A DNA stretch of 64,000 nucleotides, taken from assembly GCF_001983955.1 (NCBI RefSeq), contig NZ_CP019562.1, forward strand, positions 1,178,001 to 1,242,000, in the 5' to 3' direction. Source of the stretch: Streptococcus oralis. GTDB taxonomy: Bacteria > Bacillota > Bacilli > Lactobacillales > Streptococcaceae. The notes under the pieces were generated by a model, which was not told the origin of the DNA, ran no database searches, and worked only from the letters and a program-made list of their open reading frames with translations. This document shows positions 53,526 to 62,817 of this stretch, in pieces (position 1 is the stretch's first letter; every line of letters begins with the position of its first letter). The position numbers and the translations under genes were made by a program.

Positions 53526-54305
53526 TTAACCACCTCCTTTTCTAACACGGTTATTCCAAACAGAATATAGGCCGTTAAACACAAATTCAGCAAGTACTTC
53601 TGCTCGTCGGACAAAGCGAACATTGTCAAGAGCATACTGATAGATTCTCTCAAAATCAGTCATAGCAATTTCACTAGCTGTTTCAGAAAAACCTTCTCGT
53701 CTAAATTGATCTTGTACCAATCCCCAAATATAATCTCGATCATATTTTGTGACCTTTTCTACTTTTCTTTTCAAGATAGGTTGAGTATTCCTATCCTCCT
53801 CATCCTCAATAAATAAAGAATCAGTCTCACTATATTTAGTCTCACTAACTTCAGTCTCACTAGGGGCTGAATATGAGACGGGGGGCTTTTCATTTTCAAC
53901 CTGCCCTAGTCTTTTTTTAACACTAGGCCTGTTTGAATTACCTACTGGGGTAGAAGACAATTCCCCTAAATAAATCTTATTAGCAAGTCTCCCTTTCTCA
54001 CTTGAAGACTGTTGAACTTCATCAATTAAGTCATATTCTTTAAGAGTTTTTTTGATGGACAGTAATTTTGACTTCGAACAACCTAACAACCTCATCAGTT
54101 TAGAATTAGAAAATACTAAATAGACTGCTCCTTCTTCATCTATCCAACCACGACTGAGAGATAATTCTAAACGATCTTTTAAAATAGAATAAGCCACCTT
54201 TACTTCTAGTTTCATATCCATATATTTCTCATCCTCAAAAAGAATTTTAGGTAATTTGTAATACCGTTCTGAAGTTTGGTATTGATTTGCGGTAATTCGT
54301 TTCAT
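53526..54305 (-). CDS. RepA_N-type replication initiator of the ICE
   Basis: 259 aa. The N-terminal domain (YYKLPKILFEDEKYMDMKLEVKVAYSILKDRLELS, then VFSNSKLMRLLGCSKSKLLSIKKTL) is the RepA_N winged-helix domain. The middle is a variable linker, and the C-terminal part contains DYIWGLVQDQF. Such proteins let ICEs of this family replicate after excision. It overlaps the upstream small gene by 4 nt (ATGA). Confidence 0.88.
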   Translation of the reverse strand: MKRITANQYQTSERYYKLPKILFEDEKYMDMKLEVKVAYSILKDRLELSLSRGWIDEEGAVYLVFSNSKLMRLLGCSKSKLLSIKKTLKEYDLIDEVQQSSSEKGRLANKIYLGELSSTPVGNSNRPSVKKRLGQVENEKPPVSYSAPSETEVSETKYSETDSLFIEDEEDRNTQPILKRKVEKVTKYDRDYIWGLVQDQFRREGFSETASEIAMTDFERIYQYALDNVRFVRRAEVLAEFVFNGLYSVWNNRVRKGGG

Positions 54306-54475
54306 AGCGCGCCTCCAAGTTCTTTGAGTATTAAATCTCCACTTGATTCCAAACGAACCAAGCCACTTTTTTCTAATTCAGCCATAAGAGAGATGGCTTC
54401 AACAATGTCAATTCCCATTTCACGTACTAAAAATGAAATGACAATATAGCGTGATGATTGTAGTTCTTTTGTCAT
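54302..54475 (-). CDS. Small ICE right-end protein
   Basis: 57 aa from the ATG at 54475 (AGGAGGG upstream). Helical: SRYIVISFLVREMGIDIVEAISLMAELEKSGLV, compatible with a small winged-helix-like regulator. It is the ICE gene nearest to the attachment site and precedes repA. Confidence 0.7.
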   Translation of the reverse strand: MTKELQSSRYIVISFLVREMGIDIVEAISLMAELEKSGLVRLESSGDLILKELGGAL

Positions 54476-54491
54476 TTTCCCTCCTGAAAAT

Positions 54492-54523
54492 AAAAAAAGG
54501 AGAACAATATACAATTGTTCTCC
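54492..54523 (-). terminator. Hairpin terminator before the ICE right-end operon
   Basis: GGAGAACAAT and ATTGTTCTCC form a 10-bp perfect stem (54499-54508 and 54514-54523) followed by TTTTTTT on the minus strand. It would insulate repA from rplL readthrough, or could act as a regulated attenuator. Confidence 0.8.
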
Positions 54524-54543
54524 ACGATAAATTTGTTAAAAAG

Positions 54544-54579
54544 AAAAACCCTGCCAAATTAATTTTTGGTAGGGTTTTT
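54544..54579. terminator. Bidirectional terminator in ICE end, downstream of rplL
   Basis: AAAACCCTGCCAAA pairs with TTTGGTAGGGTTTT (one G-T) with T-tracts both ways. After ICE integration it is the first terminator met by the rplJL transcript. Confidence 0.85.
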
Positions 54580-54676
54580 GGTAGGAAACTAAATTAATTT
54601 ATCAGTTTCTAAAATGTGTTCACGATTCTAAAAGGCTGATACTATAGTATTCCGAATTCTAATTGGTATATGCCTC

Positions 54677-54691
54677 TTATTTAAGAGTAAC
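54677..54691 (+). other. ICE attachment site core in rplL 3' end
   Basis: TTATTTAAGAGTAAC, the 15-bp core I know from ICESa2603-family elements inserted at rplL. It includes the rplL stop codon, so the gene stays intact. The second copy should lie beyond the left edge. Confidence 0.85.
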
Positions 54692-55045
54692 TGAAGCTCC
54701 AGCTTCTTCCAATTTAGCTTTGATTTCTTCAGCTTCTGCAGTTGGAACGCCTTCTTTGATGACACCTGGTGCACCATCAACAAGTTCTTTAGCTTCTTTA
54801 AGTCCAAGACCAGTGATTTCACGTACAACTTTGATAACGCCAACTTTTTTGTCACCAGCAGCTGTCAACTCAACGTCAAATGAGTCTTTAGCAGCACCAG
54901 CGTCAGCAGCACCAGCTGCAGCAACAGCTACAGGAGCAGCTGCAGTTACACCAAATTCTTCTTCGATAGCTTTTACAAGGTCGTTCAATTCAAGGATTGA
55001 AGCTTCTTTAATTTCAGCAATAATGTTTTCAATGTTCAATGCCAT
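54677..55045 (-). CDS. rplL: Ribosomal protein L7/L12
   Basis: 122 aa from the ATG at 55045 (GGAGG upstream). N-terminal dimer domain ([24 protein letters not shown]), Ala-rich hinge, and C-terminal factor-binding domain ([28 protein letters not shown]). The last codons are the ICE integration target and encode the normal ending ASVTLK. Confidence 0.98.
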   Translation of the reverse strand: MALNIENIIAEIKEASILELNDLVKAIEEEFGVTAAAPVAVAAAGAADAGAAKDSFDVELTAAGDKKVGVIKVVREITGLGLKEAKELVDGAPGVIKEGVPTAEAEEIKAKLEEAGASVTLK

Positions 55046-55119
55046 TGTTATTTCCTCCAAATAAGTTTTTAATTTTATAATCGTTTTTTCGTAGCTAAGC
55101 TACGCTGCGTAGCTTAAGA

Positions 55120-55620
55120 TTAAGCTGCGTCTTCTTTGTTGTCTGCAACCGCTTTGACTGCAAGAGCAACGTTGCGCACTGGCGCTTGAAGTACAGAAAG
55201 GAGCATAGAAAGAAGTCCTTCGCGGTTTGGAAGAGTTGCAAGAGCAACGATTTCTTCTTTAGATGCGACAGCGCCTTCGATTGCACCACCTTTGATTTCA
55301 AGTGCTTCAGCGTTTTTAGCAAAGTCGTTCAAGATTTTCGCTGGTGCGATAACATCTTCGTTAGAAAATGCTACTGCAGATGGTCCAACAAATACTGATG
55401 CAAGATCTTCAAGACCAGCTTTTTCAGCTGCACGACGCAAGATTGAGTTTTTAATGACTTTATACTCAACTTCGCTTCCACGAAGCTCACGACGAAGAAC
55501 TGTATCTTGCTCAACTGTCAAACCACGAGCGTCTACAACGACGATAGATGCAGCAGCTTTCATTTTTTCAGCTACTACGTCAACTAGTTCCGCTTTTTTA
55601 GCAATAATTGCTTCACTCAT
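55120..55620 (-). CDS. rplJ: Ribosomal protein L10
   Basis: 166 aa from the ATG at 55620 (GGAGG upstream); upstream in-frame codons lie in the leader RNA. Anchors the L7/L12 stalk on the 50S subunit; motif [23 protein letters not shown] is typical. Forms the rplJL operon with autoregulation via the leader. Confidence 0.98.
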   Translation of the reverse strand: MSEAIIAKKAELVDVVAEKMKAAASIVVVDARGLTVEQDTVLRRELRGSEVEYKVIKNSILRRAAEKAGLEDLASVFVGPSAVAFSNEDVIAPAKILNDFAKNAEALEIKGGAIEGAVASKEEIVALATLPNREGLLSMLLSVLQAPVRNVALAVKAVADNKEDAA

Positions 55621-55639
55621 TAGTGTGTTCACCTCCGTA

Positions 55640-55792
55640 ATTATTTTGCTTGGGGAATTTTTCCAAAAGAAAAACGCGCCCAAACCTAGACACGAAAGTA
55701 CAATACGCTTCTTTTTACATGATACGTTTTGTCCTCGGTAGGATATTTACGAGTCAAGCTCCCCTACTGTCTTAGGCAGTTTTTTCAAACCG
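55640..55792 (-). ncRNA. L10 leader (autoregulatory RNA)
   Basis: The 5' untranslated region of rplJ contains paired segments (CTGCCTAAGACAGTAGGGGAG and GGTTTGGGCGCGTTT regions) characteristic of the L10 leader, where the L10-L7/L12 complex binds and limits expression. Confidence 0.7.
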
Positions 55793-55798
55793 TATATA

Positions 55799-55827
55799 AG
55801 TATAGCATAGACAAAAAAAGAATGCAA
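55799..55827 (-). promoter_or_regulatory. rplJL promoter
   Basis: TTGCAT (55827-55822), 17 bp, TATACT (55804-55799) with extended TG. Confidence 0.85.
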
Positions 55828-55855
55828 GATTTTTGCAAACTTTTTTTGAATTTTT

Positions 55856-57115
55856 TTAAATCTCTACTGTCAAAACTTTGCCTTGCTTAACCACCTGTTC
55901 TCCAGCGATATAAACATCGTCAACATCACTGGCTTTGACTGCATAAACCAGGTGAGAGAGCATATTTTTCTGAGGCTGAAGATGGATTTTTCCCTGTGGT
56001 TGAATGACCAGAAAATCTGCTTGCTTGCCAACTTCTAGGCTTCCTATCTGCTTTTCCATTCCTAGAATCTTAGCACCCTCTATCGTCAGAGCTTTGAGGG
56101 CTGTTTCAATAGGAAATTGGCTGGCATCTCCACTTTTCATCTTTTGAAGAAGGGCTGCTGTGCGTCCTTCCTCAAACATATCTAGATTGTTATTGGAAGC
56201 AACCGAGTCTGTCGCAATCCCCACTGCTACTCCTGCTTTTTGGAGTTGGATGATTGGAGCGATTCCAGAAGCCAGTTTGAGGTTACTGATAGGATTATGG
56301 GCGATTGCTACATGAGAAGTTGCCAAGCGTTCAATTTCTCTCTCGTTTAATTCGACCCCGTGAGCAAAGACAGACGGATGATCTAAGTAACCTAGTTCTT
56401 CTAGAAAGGCGAGAGGGCGTTTGCTATAGCGTTTCAAGATAATTCCTGATTCCTCCTTGGTCTCCGCCACATGGATATGGATAGGAATGGCCAGTTCTTT
56501 TGCCATTTCTATGCTTGCTTCCAGCAAGTCTCTACTACAGCTATAGGGAGAATGAGGAGCTACCATAACCTTGAAATTTGGATTTTCATATCCTAAGATT
56601 TCCTCTATGATGGCTCGTGTTCTGCTTATAGTCTCAGCAGTTGTTTCTGCCTCTGAAGAAAAGAGGGTCGGTGAGAAATAACAACGCATCTTAGATTCCT
56701 TAACTGCCTGATAAATTTGCTCAATATCCACACCATTAGGATTATACATATCGTTGAAGGTTGTTGTTCCTGACTGGAGCATCTCTGTCAGAGCTTCTTT
56801 GACTGCCTTGGTAGTCATATCGGGAGTAAATCCTGCTTCTGCTGGCCAGATATAGTCATTGAGCCATTCATGGAGATTACTATCATCCCGGATCCCTCGC
56901 AAACCTGTCATAGCAGAATGGGTATGGCAATTAACCAAACCAGGCATAATCCAGGCTCCCTGATAGTCTATAATCTGCTCAGCTTGCTCTAAAATCTCTG
57001 GCTCCTCTTGGCCGACATAGACGATTTGGGAATCCTTAACGGCTAAGATACCATCCAAATAAACATGGAAATCTTTGTCACAAGTCACGATATTTACATG
57101 CTGATAGACTTTCAT
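55856..57115 (-). CDS. mtaD: Amidohydrolase, SAH/MTA deaminase type (Atz/Trz)
   Basis: 419 aa. Zinc motif VNCHTHSAM, then HIHVAETKEE, FAHGVEL and IATDSVASNN (metal Asp) define the amidohydrolase superfamily; the overall pattern is that of 5-methylthioadenosine/S-adenosylhomocysteine deaminases. Chromosomal gene, same position as in pneumococcal genomes. Separated from rplJ by their divergent-free 100-bp gap on the same strand. Confidence 0.88.
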   Translation of the reverse strand: MKVYQHVNIVTCDKDFHVYLDGILAVKDSQIVYVGQEEPEILEQAEQIIDYQGAWIMPGLVNCHTHSAMTGLRGIRDDSNLHEWLNDYIWPAEAGFTPDMTTKAVKEALTEMLQSGTTTFNDMYNPNGVDIEQIYQAVKESKMRCYFSPTLFSSEAETTAETISRTRAIIEEILGYENPNFKVMVAPHSPYSCSRDLLEASIEMAKELAIPIHIHVAETKEESGIILKRYSKRPLAFLEELGYLDHPSVFAHGVELNEREIERLATSHVAIAHNPISNLKLASGIAPIIQLQKAGVAVGIATDSVASNNNLDMFEEGRTAALLQKMKSGDASQFPIETALKALTIEGAKILGMEKQIGSLEVGKQADFLVIQPQGKIHLQPQKNMLSHLVYAVKASDVDDVYIAGEQVVKQGKVLTVEI

Positions 57116-57160
57116 TGTTTTCTCCTTCTAAGACCCTGATTTTTTCTAGCTATTGTAACA

Positions 57161-57189
57161 AAAAAGTCACCCGAAGGCAACTTTTTTTG
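57161..57189 (-). terminator. Terminator after the ABC exporter pair
   Basis: AGTTGCC-TTCG-GGTGACT hairpin with a UUCG tetraloop, T-run on the minus strand. Confidence 0.75.
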
Positions 57190-57215
57190 TCCATAAGATT
57201 TCAAAATAGAAAGGA

Positions 57216-58964
57216 TTATTCAGAGCTAAAAGTTGCTGCTTTTTGCATTTGGTAATACTTGCCCTTTCTAGCCATGAGTTCCTGATGATTGCCGTATTCC
57301 ACGATGTTACCATCCACCAAGACTAGAATCAAATCCGCATCCTGAATGGTTGACAAACGGTGAGCAATGATAAAGCTTGTGCGATCCTTCATGAGTTTGG
57401 CAAAGGCATCCTGTACTAGCACTTCTGTCCGTGTATCGATGGAGGAGGTCGCCTCGTCTAAGATAAGAATCTTTGGAATAGCTAGAAATACTCGGGCGAT
57501 GGTCAAGAGCTGGGCTTGACCGACAGAGAGAGATTCACCTGCATTTTCCAAATTGGTATCATAGCCCTGTGGCAACTGTTGGATGAAAAAATCTACGTTG
57601 GCTGCTTTTGCAGCAGCAATCACTTGTTCCCGACTGGCTTCAGGATTTCCAAAGGCAATATTGTCATGAATGGTCCCTTGCTTGAGCCAGGTTTCTTGGA
57701 GCACCATGCCAAACTGCTGTCTCAATGATGCTCGGGTATAATCGTAAATAGAACGACCGTCTAACAAGATATCTCCTGAATTAATAGGATAAAAACGCAT
57801 GAGGAGATTGATAAGAGTTGACTTACCAGCACCTGTCGGACCAACGATGGCAACCTTGCTACCAGCAGGAATGTCAATGGATAAATCCTTAATCAGAACC
57901 TTCTCAGGATTGTAGCCAAAAGAAACATGCTTAAAGGAAATGGCTCCCTTAACTTGGTCACTGGTCAAGACTTCCTTACCTGTTTCAGCCACCTCTGGAC
58001 TTTCTAAGACAGCATAGACGCGCTCTGCGCAAGCAAGAGCACTTTGCAACTCGGCTAGAACAGAAGAAATATCGTTAAAGGGCTTAGTGTACTGTTGGAC
58101 GTAATTCAAAAAAGTCACTAAACGTCCGATGGTCAAGGTGGACCCCATCATAATACGATAAGCTCCTACCCCAGCCAGAAGGGCATAAATGAGCGCGTTG
58201 ACAAAGCGAGTCGAAGGATTAACCGTTGATGAATAAAAGATGGCTGACTGAGAATAGCCTGCGTAGTTGGCATTCGCCTCGTGCAGTCTTTGGATAAACT
58301 CTGTCTGAGCATTAAAGGACTGGATAATAGGCTGCTGGCTAAGAGACTCTTCAATCAACTGAGTCTGAATCCCCCTGGTCTCTGTTTGCTTCTGGAAGAG
58401 ATGATAGGAGCGTTTGGCAATAAAGCGTGAAATCACCATGGACAGCGGCGTCAACAGCAAAACCAAGAGGGTCATGAGAAGGTGAATTTGGAGCATGGCT
58501 AGAATACTAACCAAAATCATCAAGACTCCAATGAAAAATTGATTGAAAATCATGGTCAAGCCAGCTGCCAACTGTTCTATGTCTGTGGTCACACGACTGA
58601 CCATCTCTCCACTGCCCTGCCGATCCACAAAAGCAATCGGTAACCGATGGAGCTTATGAATGATTCGCTCTCGCAAGTCTTTAGTATAAGAGAAGATTAG
58701 ACGATTATAAAGAAGAGGATTGGCCCATTGTACCAATGTATTTCCTATGACCACCAAGATCATCTGGATGAAAATCTGCCAAAAAACTAGCGAAGAACCA
58801 GCCACTAGAACCTGGTCAATGACCTGCCCAATCAGAATAGGTAGGTAAATTGATAAGCCAACTTGGGCAATAGTTCCTAGAAAGGCAAGGAAAAGGAGGA
58901 AGGGATGGCTTGCTAAATCTATGGCCAAACGTTTGAGCGTCTGGTTTGCGGTTTGTCGTCTCAT
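57216..58964 (-). CDS. ABC exporter half-transporter, second of pair
   Basis: 582 aa from the ATG at 58964 (GGAGG upstream; earlier starts overlap the previous gene). Six N-terminal membrane helices, ATPase with GPTGAGKST, LSVGQAQL, LILDEATSSID and IAHRLSTI. The signature GQAQ differs from the usual GQKQ/GQRQ. Forms a heterodimer with the upstream gene; multidrug/lipid-type exporter by family. Confidence 0.92.
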   Translation of the reverse strand: MRRQTANQTLKRLAIDLASHPFLLFLAFLGTIAQVGLSIYLPILIGQVIDQVLVAGSSLVFWQIFIQMILVVIGNTLVQWANPLLYNRLIFSYTKDLRERIIHKLHRLPIAFVDRQGSGEMVSRVTTDIEQLAAGLTMIFNQFFIGVLMILVSILAMLQIHLLMTLLVLLLTPLSMVISRFIAKRSYHLFQKQTETRGIQTQLIEESLSQQPIIQSFNAQTEFIQRLHEANANYAGYSQSAIFYSSTVNPSTRFVNALIYALLAGVGAYRIMMGSTLTIGRLVTFLNYVQQYTKPFNDISSVLAELQSALACAERVYAVLESPEVAETGKEVLTSDQVKGAISFKHVSFGYNPEKVLIKDLSIDIPAGSKVAIVGPTGAGKSTLINLLMRFYPINSGDILLDGRSIYDYTRASLRQQFGMVLQETWLKQGTIHDNIAFGNPEASREQVIAAAKAANVDFFIQQLPQGYDTNLENAGESLSVGQAQLLTIARVFLAIPKILILDEATSSIDTRTEVLVQDAFAKLMKDRTSFIIAHRLSTIQDADLILVLVDGNIVEYGNHQELMARKGKYYQMQKAATFSSE

Positions 58965-58965
58965 G

Positions 58966-60690
58966 CTAGTCCTCCTTTCCATGTTGGGATGCATTGATTT
59001 CTCGATATACTTGGCTAGTTTTCATCAAGTCCTCGTGCTTGCCAACAGCTAGGAGCTCACCTTTTTCCAAAAGGAGAATCTGGTCTGCCATCTGTAAAGT
59101 CGAGGTTCGTTGAGAGATCAAGATTAAACTTGTATTTGGCAGATTTTCTCTAATAGCTTTCAAGAGCTTGGACTCGGTAATGGTGTCGAGAGCCGAGGTC
59201 GCATCATCTAGGATGAGAAATGGAGCTTGGCGCAAGACTGCTCGGGCAATAGATAGCCTTTGTTTTTGTCCGCCTGAGAAATTTCTCCCTCCTGCCTCAA
59301 CTAGGGCATCCAAAAGTCCTTCCTTTTCACTGACAAAATCCTTAGCTTGCGCAATCTCCAAGGCCTGCCAGAGTTTCTGGTCAGATACTTCTTGATTGAA
59401 ACCTAAAGTCAAGTTAGAACGAATAGTTCCCTTAAAGAGCTCGACTTTTTGAGGCACATAGGCAATCCAAGACCGCCACTGCTCAAGATTAAGAGGACTA
59501 CGACCATTTCGATAAAGGTCAATGCTCCCCTTGTCTACTGGATAAAGTCCAAGTAAGACTTGCACCAAGCTTGATTTACCTGAACCAGTTCCCCCGATGA
59601 TACCAAGGATTTGCCCTTGATTCATACCAAAGGAAATGTTTCTCAGAGAAGGCTGGGCGGCATCAGGATAGGTAAAGGTTAATTCTTGGACTTGTAAAAC
59701 ATTATCGCTGGTAGCTTGCTTTTGTTCTAACTCTGAATGGATATCCTCTGGAGCCTCGTCAAAGACTTCCTCAATTCGCTTGGCTGAGATATAGGATTGG
59801 TTGAGGGAATTGATCAGCATGGCGAGCTTAACCAATTCCACCAAAATCTGTAAGAGGTAGTTGATAAGAGCAATGAGAGCTCCTTGACTGAGTAAACCTC
59901 CTTGAATTGAAATATATCCCTGCCAGATAATGACGAGGAGAGTTCCATTAACAATCAGATAGGTCAGAGGTGTTAACAAACTTGACCAGAAACCCGTCTT
60001 TTCTTGCAATCTAGCATAAACTTGGTTAAGGTTTTGAAAAATCTGTAACTCTCGTTTTTCCTGACCAAAAGCACGAATAACTCGCATCCCTTGCAATTGC
60101 TGGCGCGTTTCCTGAACCAATTGGTCCGTTTTCTTTCTGAGACTGCTGTAGAGAGGATTGACCAGTCGAGAGAGACCGACAATGACAATCGTCAAAATGA
60201 CAACCATAACTAAGAACCAGAAAGTCAGCTCAGCCGAGATGCGATAGGCCATAAAAATGGCTCCAAAAACGATAATAGGCGCTCTCAAAAAGAGGCGCAG
60301 GAATTGATTAATCCCAGTCTGAATCTGGTAAGTATCCGAAGTCAAGCGGGTCACCAAGCTAGAAGTTGTCAAACGGTCTCTGCTGTCCTTAGGTAAAGAA
60401 AGAATATGACGATAGAGGTCGTTCGTCAATTCCTTGGCAAAACCTACCGCTGCCTTGGCTGAATAAAATTGAGCAATCAAGGCTACTAAAACGCCAATCA
60501 CTGCAAAGATAAGGAGCAGGCCAATCTGCATCCAGAGATGCCCTTGATCTCTCTGGGGCAAGGACTGGTCAACAATCCCAGCAATCACCATGGGAACCAA
60601 GAGTTCAAAAACAGCTTCAAGTAGCTTGAACAAGGGTGCTAAAATGGATTCTTTGATATAGGGTTTGAAGTAAGATAGTAAGTGTTTCAT
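58966..60690 (-). CDS. ABC exporter half-transporter, first of pair
   Basis: 574 aa, six membrane helices then ATPase with GGTGSGKSS, FSGGQKQR, LILDDATSALD and ISQRTSTL. The Asp after Walker B replaces the catalytic Glu (LDDATS), the mark of the degenerate site in heterodimeric exporters. It ends 1 bp before the partner gene start. Confidence 0.92.
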   Translation of the reverse strand: MKHLLSYFKPYIKESILAPLFKLLEAVFELLVPMVIAGIVDQSLPQRDQGHLWMQIGLLLIFAVIGVLVALIAQFYSAKAAVGFAKELTNDLYRHILSLPKDSRDRLTTSSLVTRLTSDTYQIQTGINQFLRLFLRAPIIVFGAIFMAYRISAELTFWFLVMVVILTIVIVGLSRLVNPLYSSLRKKTDQLVQETRQQLQGMRVIRAFGQEKRELQIFQNLNQVYARLQEKTGFWSSLLTPLTYLIVNGTLLVIIWQGYISIQGGLLSQGALIALINYLLQILVELVKLAMLINSLNQSYISAKRIEEVFDEAPEDIHSELEQKQATSDNVLQVQELTFTYPDAAQPSLRNISFGMNQGQILGIIGGTGSGKSSLVQVLLGLYPVDKGSIDLYRNGRSPLNLEQWRSWIAYVPQKVELFKGTIRSNLTLGFNQEVSDQKLWQALEIAQAKDFVSEKEGLLDALVEAGGRNFSGGQKQRLSIARAVLRQAPFLILDDATSALDTITESKLLKAIRENLPNTSLILISQRTSTLQMADQILLLEKGELLAVGKHEDLMKTSQVYREINASQHGKED

Positions 60691-60749
60691 AAATCCCTTC
60701 TATTCTTATTCTGGAAATGAAGAAAGTGGGAAGCCCCACCCTCTCAGTT

Positions 60750-61688
60750 TTATTTGTTTAAGTAAGGTAATAGATAGCCATATCCTGCTTTTTCCATCTC
60801 ATCCTTGGCTACAAAGCGTAAGGAAGCAGAATTAATACAGTAACGCAGGCCACCTAATTCCTGAGGTCCATCTGTGAAAACATGACCCAAGTGAGCATTT
60901 CCTGACCGAGAACGAACCTCGATTCGCTCCATTCCATGGCTCAAATCCTTGTAATAGTGAATTAGTTCCTTAGAAATCGGACGGCTAAAACTTGGCCAAC
61001 CACAACCTGAAGCAAACTTATCCTTGGCGAAAAAGAGCGGTTCACCCGTTGTGATGTCTACATAAATCCCTTCTTCAAAGGTTTGGTCATAGGCATTGGT
61101 AAATGGCGCCTCTGTAGCAGCTTCTTGAGTTACTCGGTAGGATTCTTCAGTTAGGCTTTCCTTCAGCACTTCTTGACTAGGCTTTTCATAGTTAGATGCG
61201 TCAATCAATGGCTTCTCAGCATCGGTTACATCGATATGACAATAACCGGAAGGATTTTTCTTGAGATAGTCTTGATGGTAGTCTTCAGCTAAAATGTAGT
61301 GGCGAAGTTTCTCCACTTCTACTGCAATCTTTCGACCAAGCATACGCTCCTGCTCCTGCACTACTGTGTAGATAGCTGGCAAGTCTGCTTCATCTTGGTA
61401 ATAAATACCAGTACGATATTGGCGACCACGGTCATTCCCTTGTTGATTAATCGATAAAGGATCGATGACTCGGAAATAATAAAGCAAAATTTCTCTGAGT
61501 GACACAGCTTTCTCATCATAAATCACTTGAACCGTCTCTGCATGGTCTGTTTCCTTGAGCAACTGGTAATTAGTTGTTTCGACTTGGCCATTAGCGTAGC
61601 CTACACTGGTTGCTAATACGCCTGAAATTCGTGAAAAATACTCCTCTAGGCCCCAAAAACAACCACCTGCTAGATAAATTTCTGACAT
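60750..61688 (-). CDS. msrAB: Methionine sulfoxide reductase MsrA-MsrB fusion
   Basis: 312 aa. MsrA domain (1-160) with catalytic [11 protein letters not shown] and YCHIDV; MsrB domain (170-312) with [23 protein letters not shown] and catalytic RYCINSASL. No signal peptide, so cytoplasmic. Repairs both sulfoxide epimers. Pneumococcal neighbourhood. Confidence 0.96.
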   Translation of the reverse strand: MSEIYLAGGCFWGLEEYFSRISGVLATSVGYANGQVETTNYQLLKETDHAETVQVIYDEKAVSLREILLYYFRVIDPLSINQQGNDRGRQYRTGIYYQDEADLPAIYTVVQEQERMLGRKIAVEVEKLRHYILAEDYHQDYLKKNPSGYCHIDVTDAEKPLIDASNYEKPSQEVLKESLTEESYRVTQEAATEAPFTNAYDQTFEEGIYVDITTGEPLFFAKDKFASGCGWPSFSRPISKELIHYYKDLSHGMERIEVRSRSGNAHLGHVFTDGPQELGGLRYCINSASLRFVAKDEMEKAGYGYLLPYLNK

Positions 61689-61719
61689 CTTTATTTCTCC
61701 TTTATCAAGTTTTTAACCA

Positions 61720-61879
61720 ATACTCTTCGAAAATCTCTTCAAAGCACGTCAGCTTACATCTGCAACCTCAAAACAGTATTTTGAGCTAACTTCGTCAGTT
61801 CTATCCACAACCTCAAAACCATGTTTTGAGCAACCTGCGGCTAGCTTCCTAGTTTGCTCTTTGATTTTCATTGAGTATA
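61720..61879. repeat. RUP-like pneumococcal intergenic repeat
   Basis: Ends ACTCTTCGAAAATC and GATTTTCATTGAGT are imperfect inverted repeats, with inner repeated CCTCAAAAC...TTTTGAG segments. This is the dispersed repeat seen all over pneumococcal and mitis-group intergenic regions; I believe it is RUP. Confidence 0.7.
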
Positions 61880-61892
61880 AACTTCTTTTCAA

Positions 61893-61942
61893 AAAAAGGA
61901 TAGGAAGTCCTCTGGTCGAGAATTTCCCCATCCTATCTTCTA
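61893..61942 (-). terminator. Terminator after thrB
   Basis: GATAGGATGGGGAA pairs imperfectly with TTCCTATCC across a 20-nt loop, followed by TTTTTTT on the minus strand. Confidence 0.6.
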
Positions 61943-61946
61943 TTCT

Positions 61947-62816
61947 TTATTTTGCTTCGACACGGACACCTTGCGTATCAACTTTCAAGTCATGCAGTTT
62001 GCCTTTGAAAGGTTGCTTTTGCAATTCTGCTTTAATCTTCGGCATCTTGTCATGAGAAGCCAAGACCATCACTGTCGGCCCTGCTCCAGAGAGGTAGGTC
62101 GCATAGGCTCCATTCTCTTTGGCTACTTGCTTAATCGTCGCAAATTCACGGACCAGACTTTGACGATAACGCTCGTGGAAGAGGTCCCCCTCGATTGCTT
62201 GTCCAGCTGTCACCATATCTCCTGCTAACAAGGCTGCAACGGCCACATTGGCGATAGAACTAGCCGCAACAGCTTCCTTGTAGGACAATTTCTTAGGAAG
62301 GACACCACGGCTGTCGCGAGTGCGCAATTCATAGTTAGGAATATAAGCTAGAAAATCACACTCGGGGAAGTCAGCCACGATTGCTGAAACGTGCCCTTCA
62401 ACGGAACTCGCAACAACAAGATTTCCATAGATAGCTGGAGCCACATTGTCAGGATGTCCTTCAATCTTGGTCGCCAGTTGTAATTTGTCGTGGTTAGATA
62501 AGTTGAGCTTGCCCAGCTGGTTAGCTAGTTCAATCCCAGCAACGATAACAGAGCTAGAAGAACCCAACCCACGCGCCAAGGGAACATCACTGGTCATTTT
62601 CAAGCGTCTCGGTTGCAAGTCAGGCGCAATTTGCAAGGCAATCTTAAGCAAAAGATTACGCTCGTCATGGGGAATCCATTTACCAATCTGGTGTTCAATC
62701 AACCACTCATCCCGTTCTTCACAGATTTCAATTTGAAGATACTTGGATACAGCTACACCGACCGAATCAAAACCTGGCCCGATATTGGCACTGGTTGCAG
62801 GTACAATAATCTTCAT
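61947..62816 (-). CDS. thrB: Homoserine kinase
   Basis: 289 aa, GHMP kinase: N-terminal [20 protein letters not shown] motif [12 protein letters not shown]-terminal LSGAGPTVM. Phosphorylates homoserine in threonine synthesis. It starts 1 bp after the hom stop, an operon. Confidence 0.97.
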   Translation of the reverse strand: MKIIVPATSANIGPGFDSVGVAVSKYLQIEICEERDEWLIEHQIGKWIPHDERNLLLKIALQIAPDLQPRRLKMTSDVPLARGLGSSSSVIVAGIELANQLGKLNLSNHDKLQLATKIEGHPDNVAPAIYGNLVVASSVEGHVSAIVADFPECDFLAYIPNYELRTRDSRGVLPKKLSYKEAVAASSIANVAVAALLAGDMVTAGQAIEGDLFHERYRQSLVREFATIKQVAKENGAYATYLSGAGPTVMVLASHDKMPKIKAELQKQPFKGKLHDLKVDTQGVRVEAK

Positions 62817-62817
62817 C

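Noticed and set aside
1..54691. Prophage
   Set aside because: No capsid, terminase or tail genes; a full type IV secretion system, relaxase and oriT indicate an ICE. The lysozyme/CHAP protein belongs to conjugation.
54663..55064. Plus-strand frames opposite rplL and rplJ
   Set aside because: Ala/Ser-rich shadows of ribosomal protein genes on the other strand.
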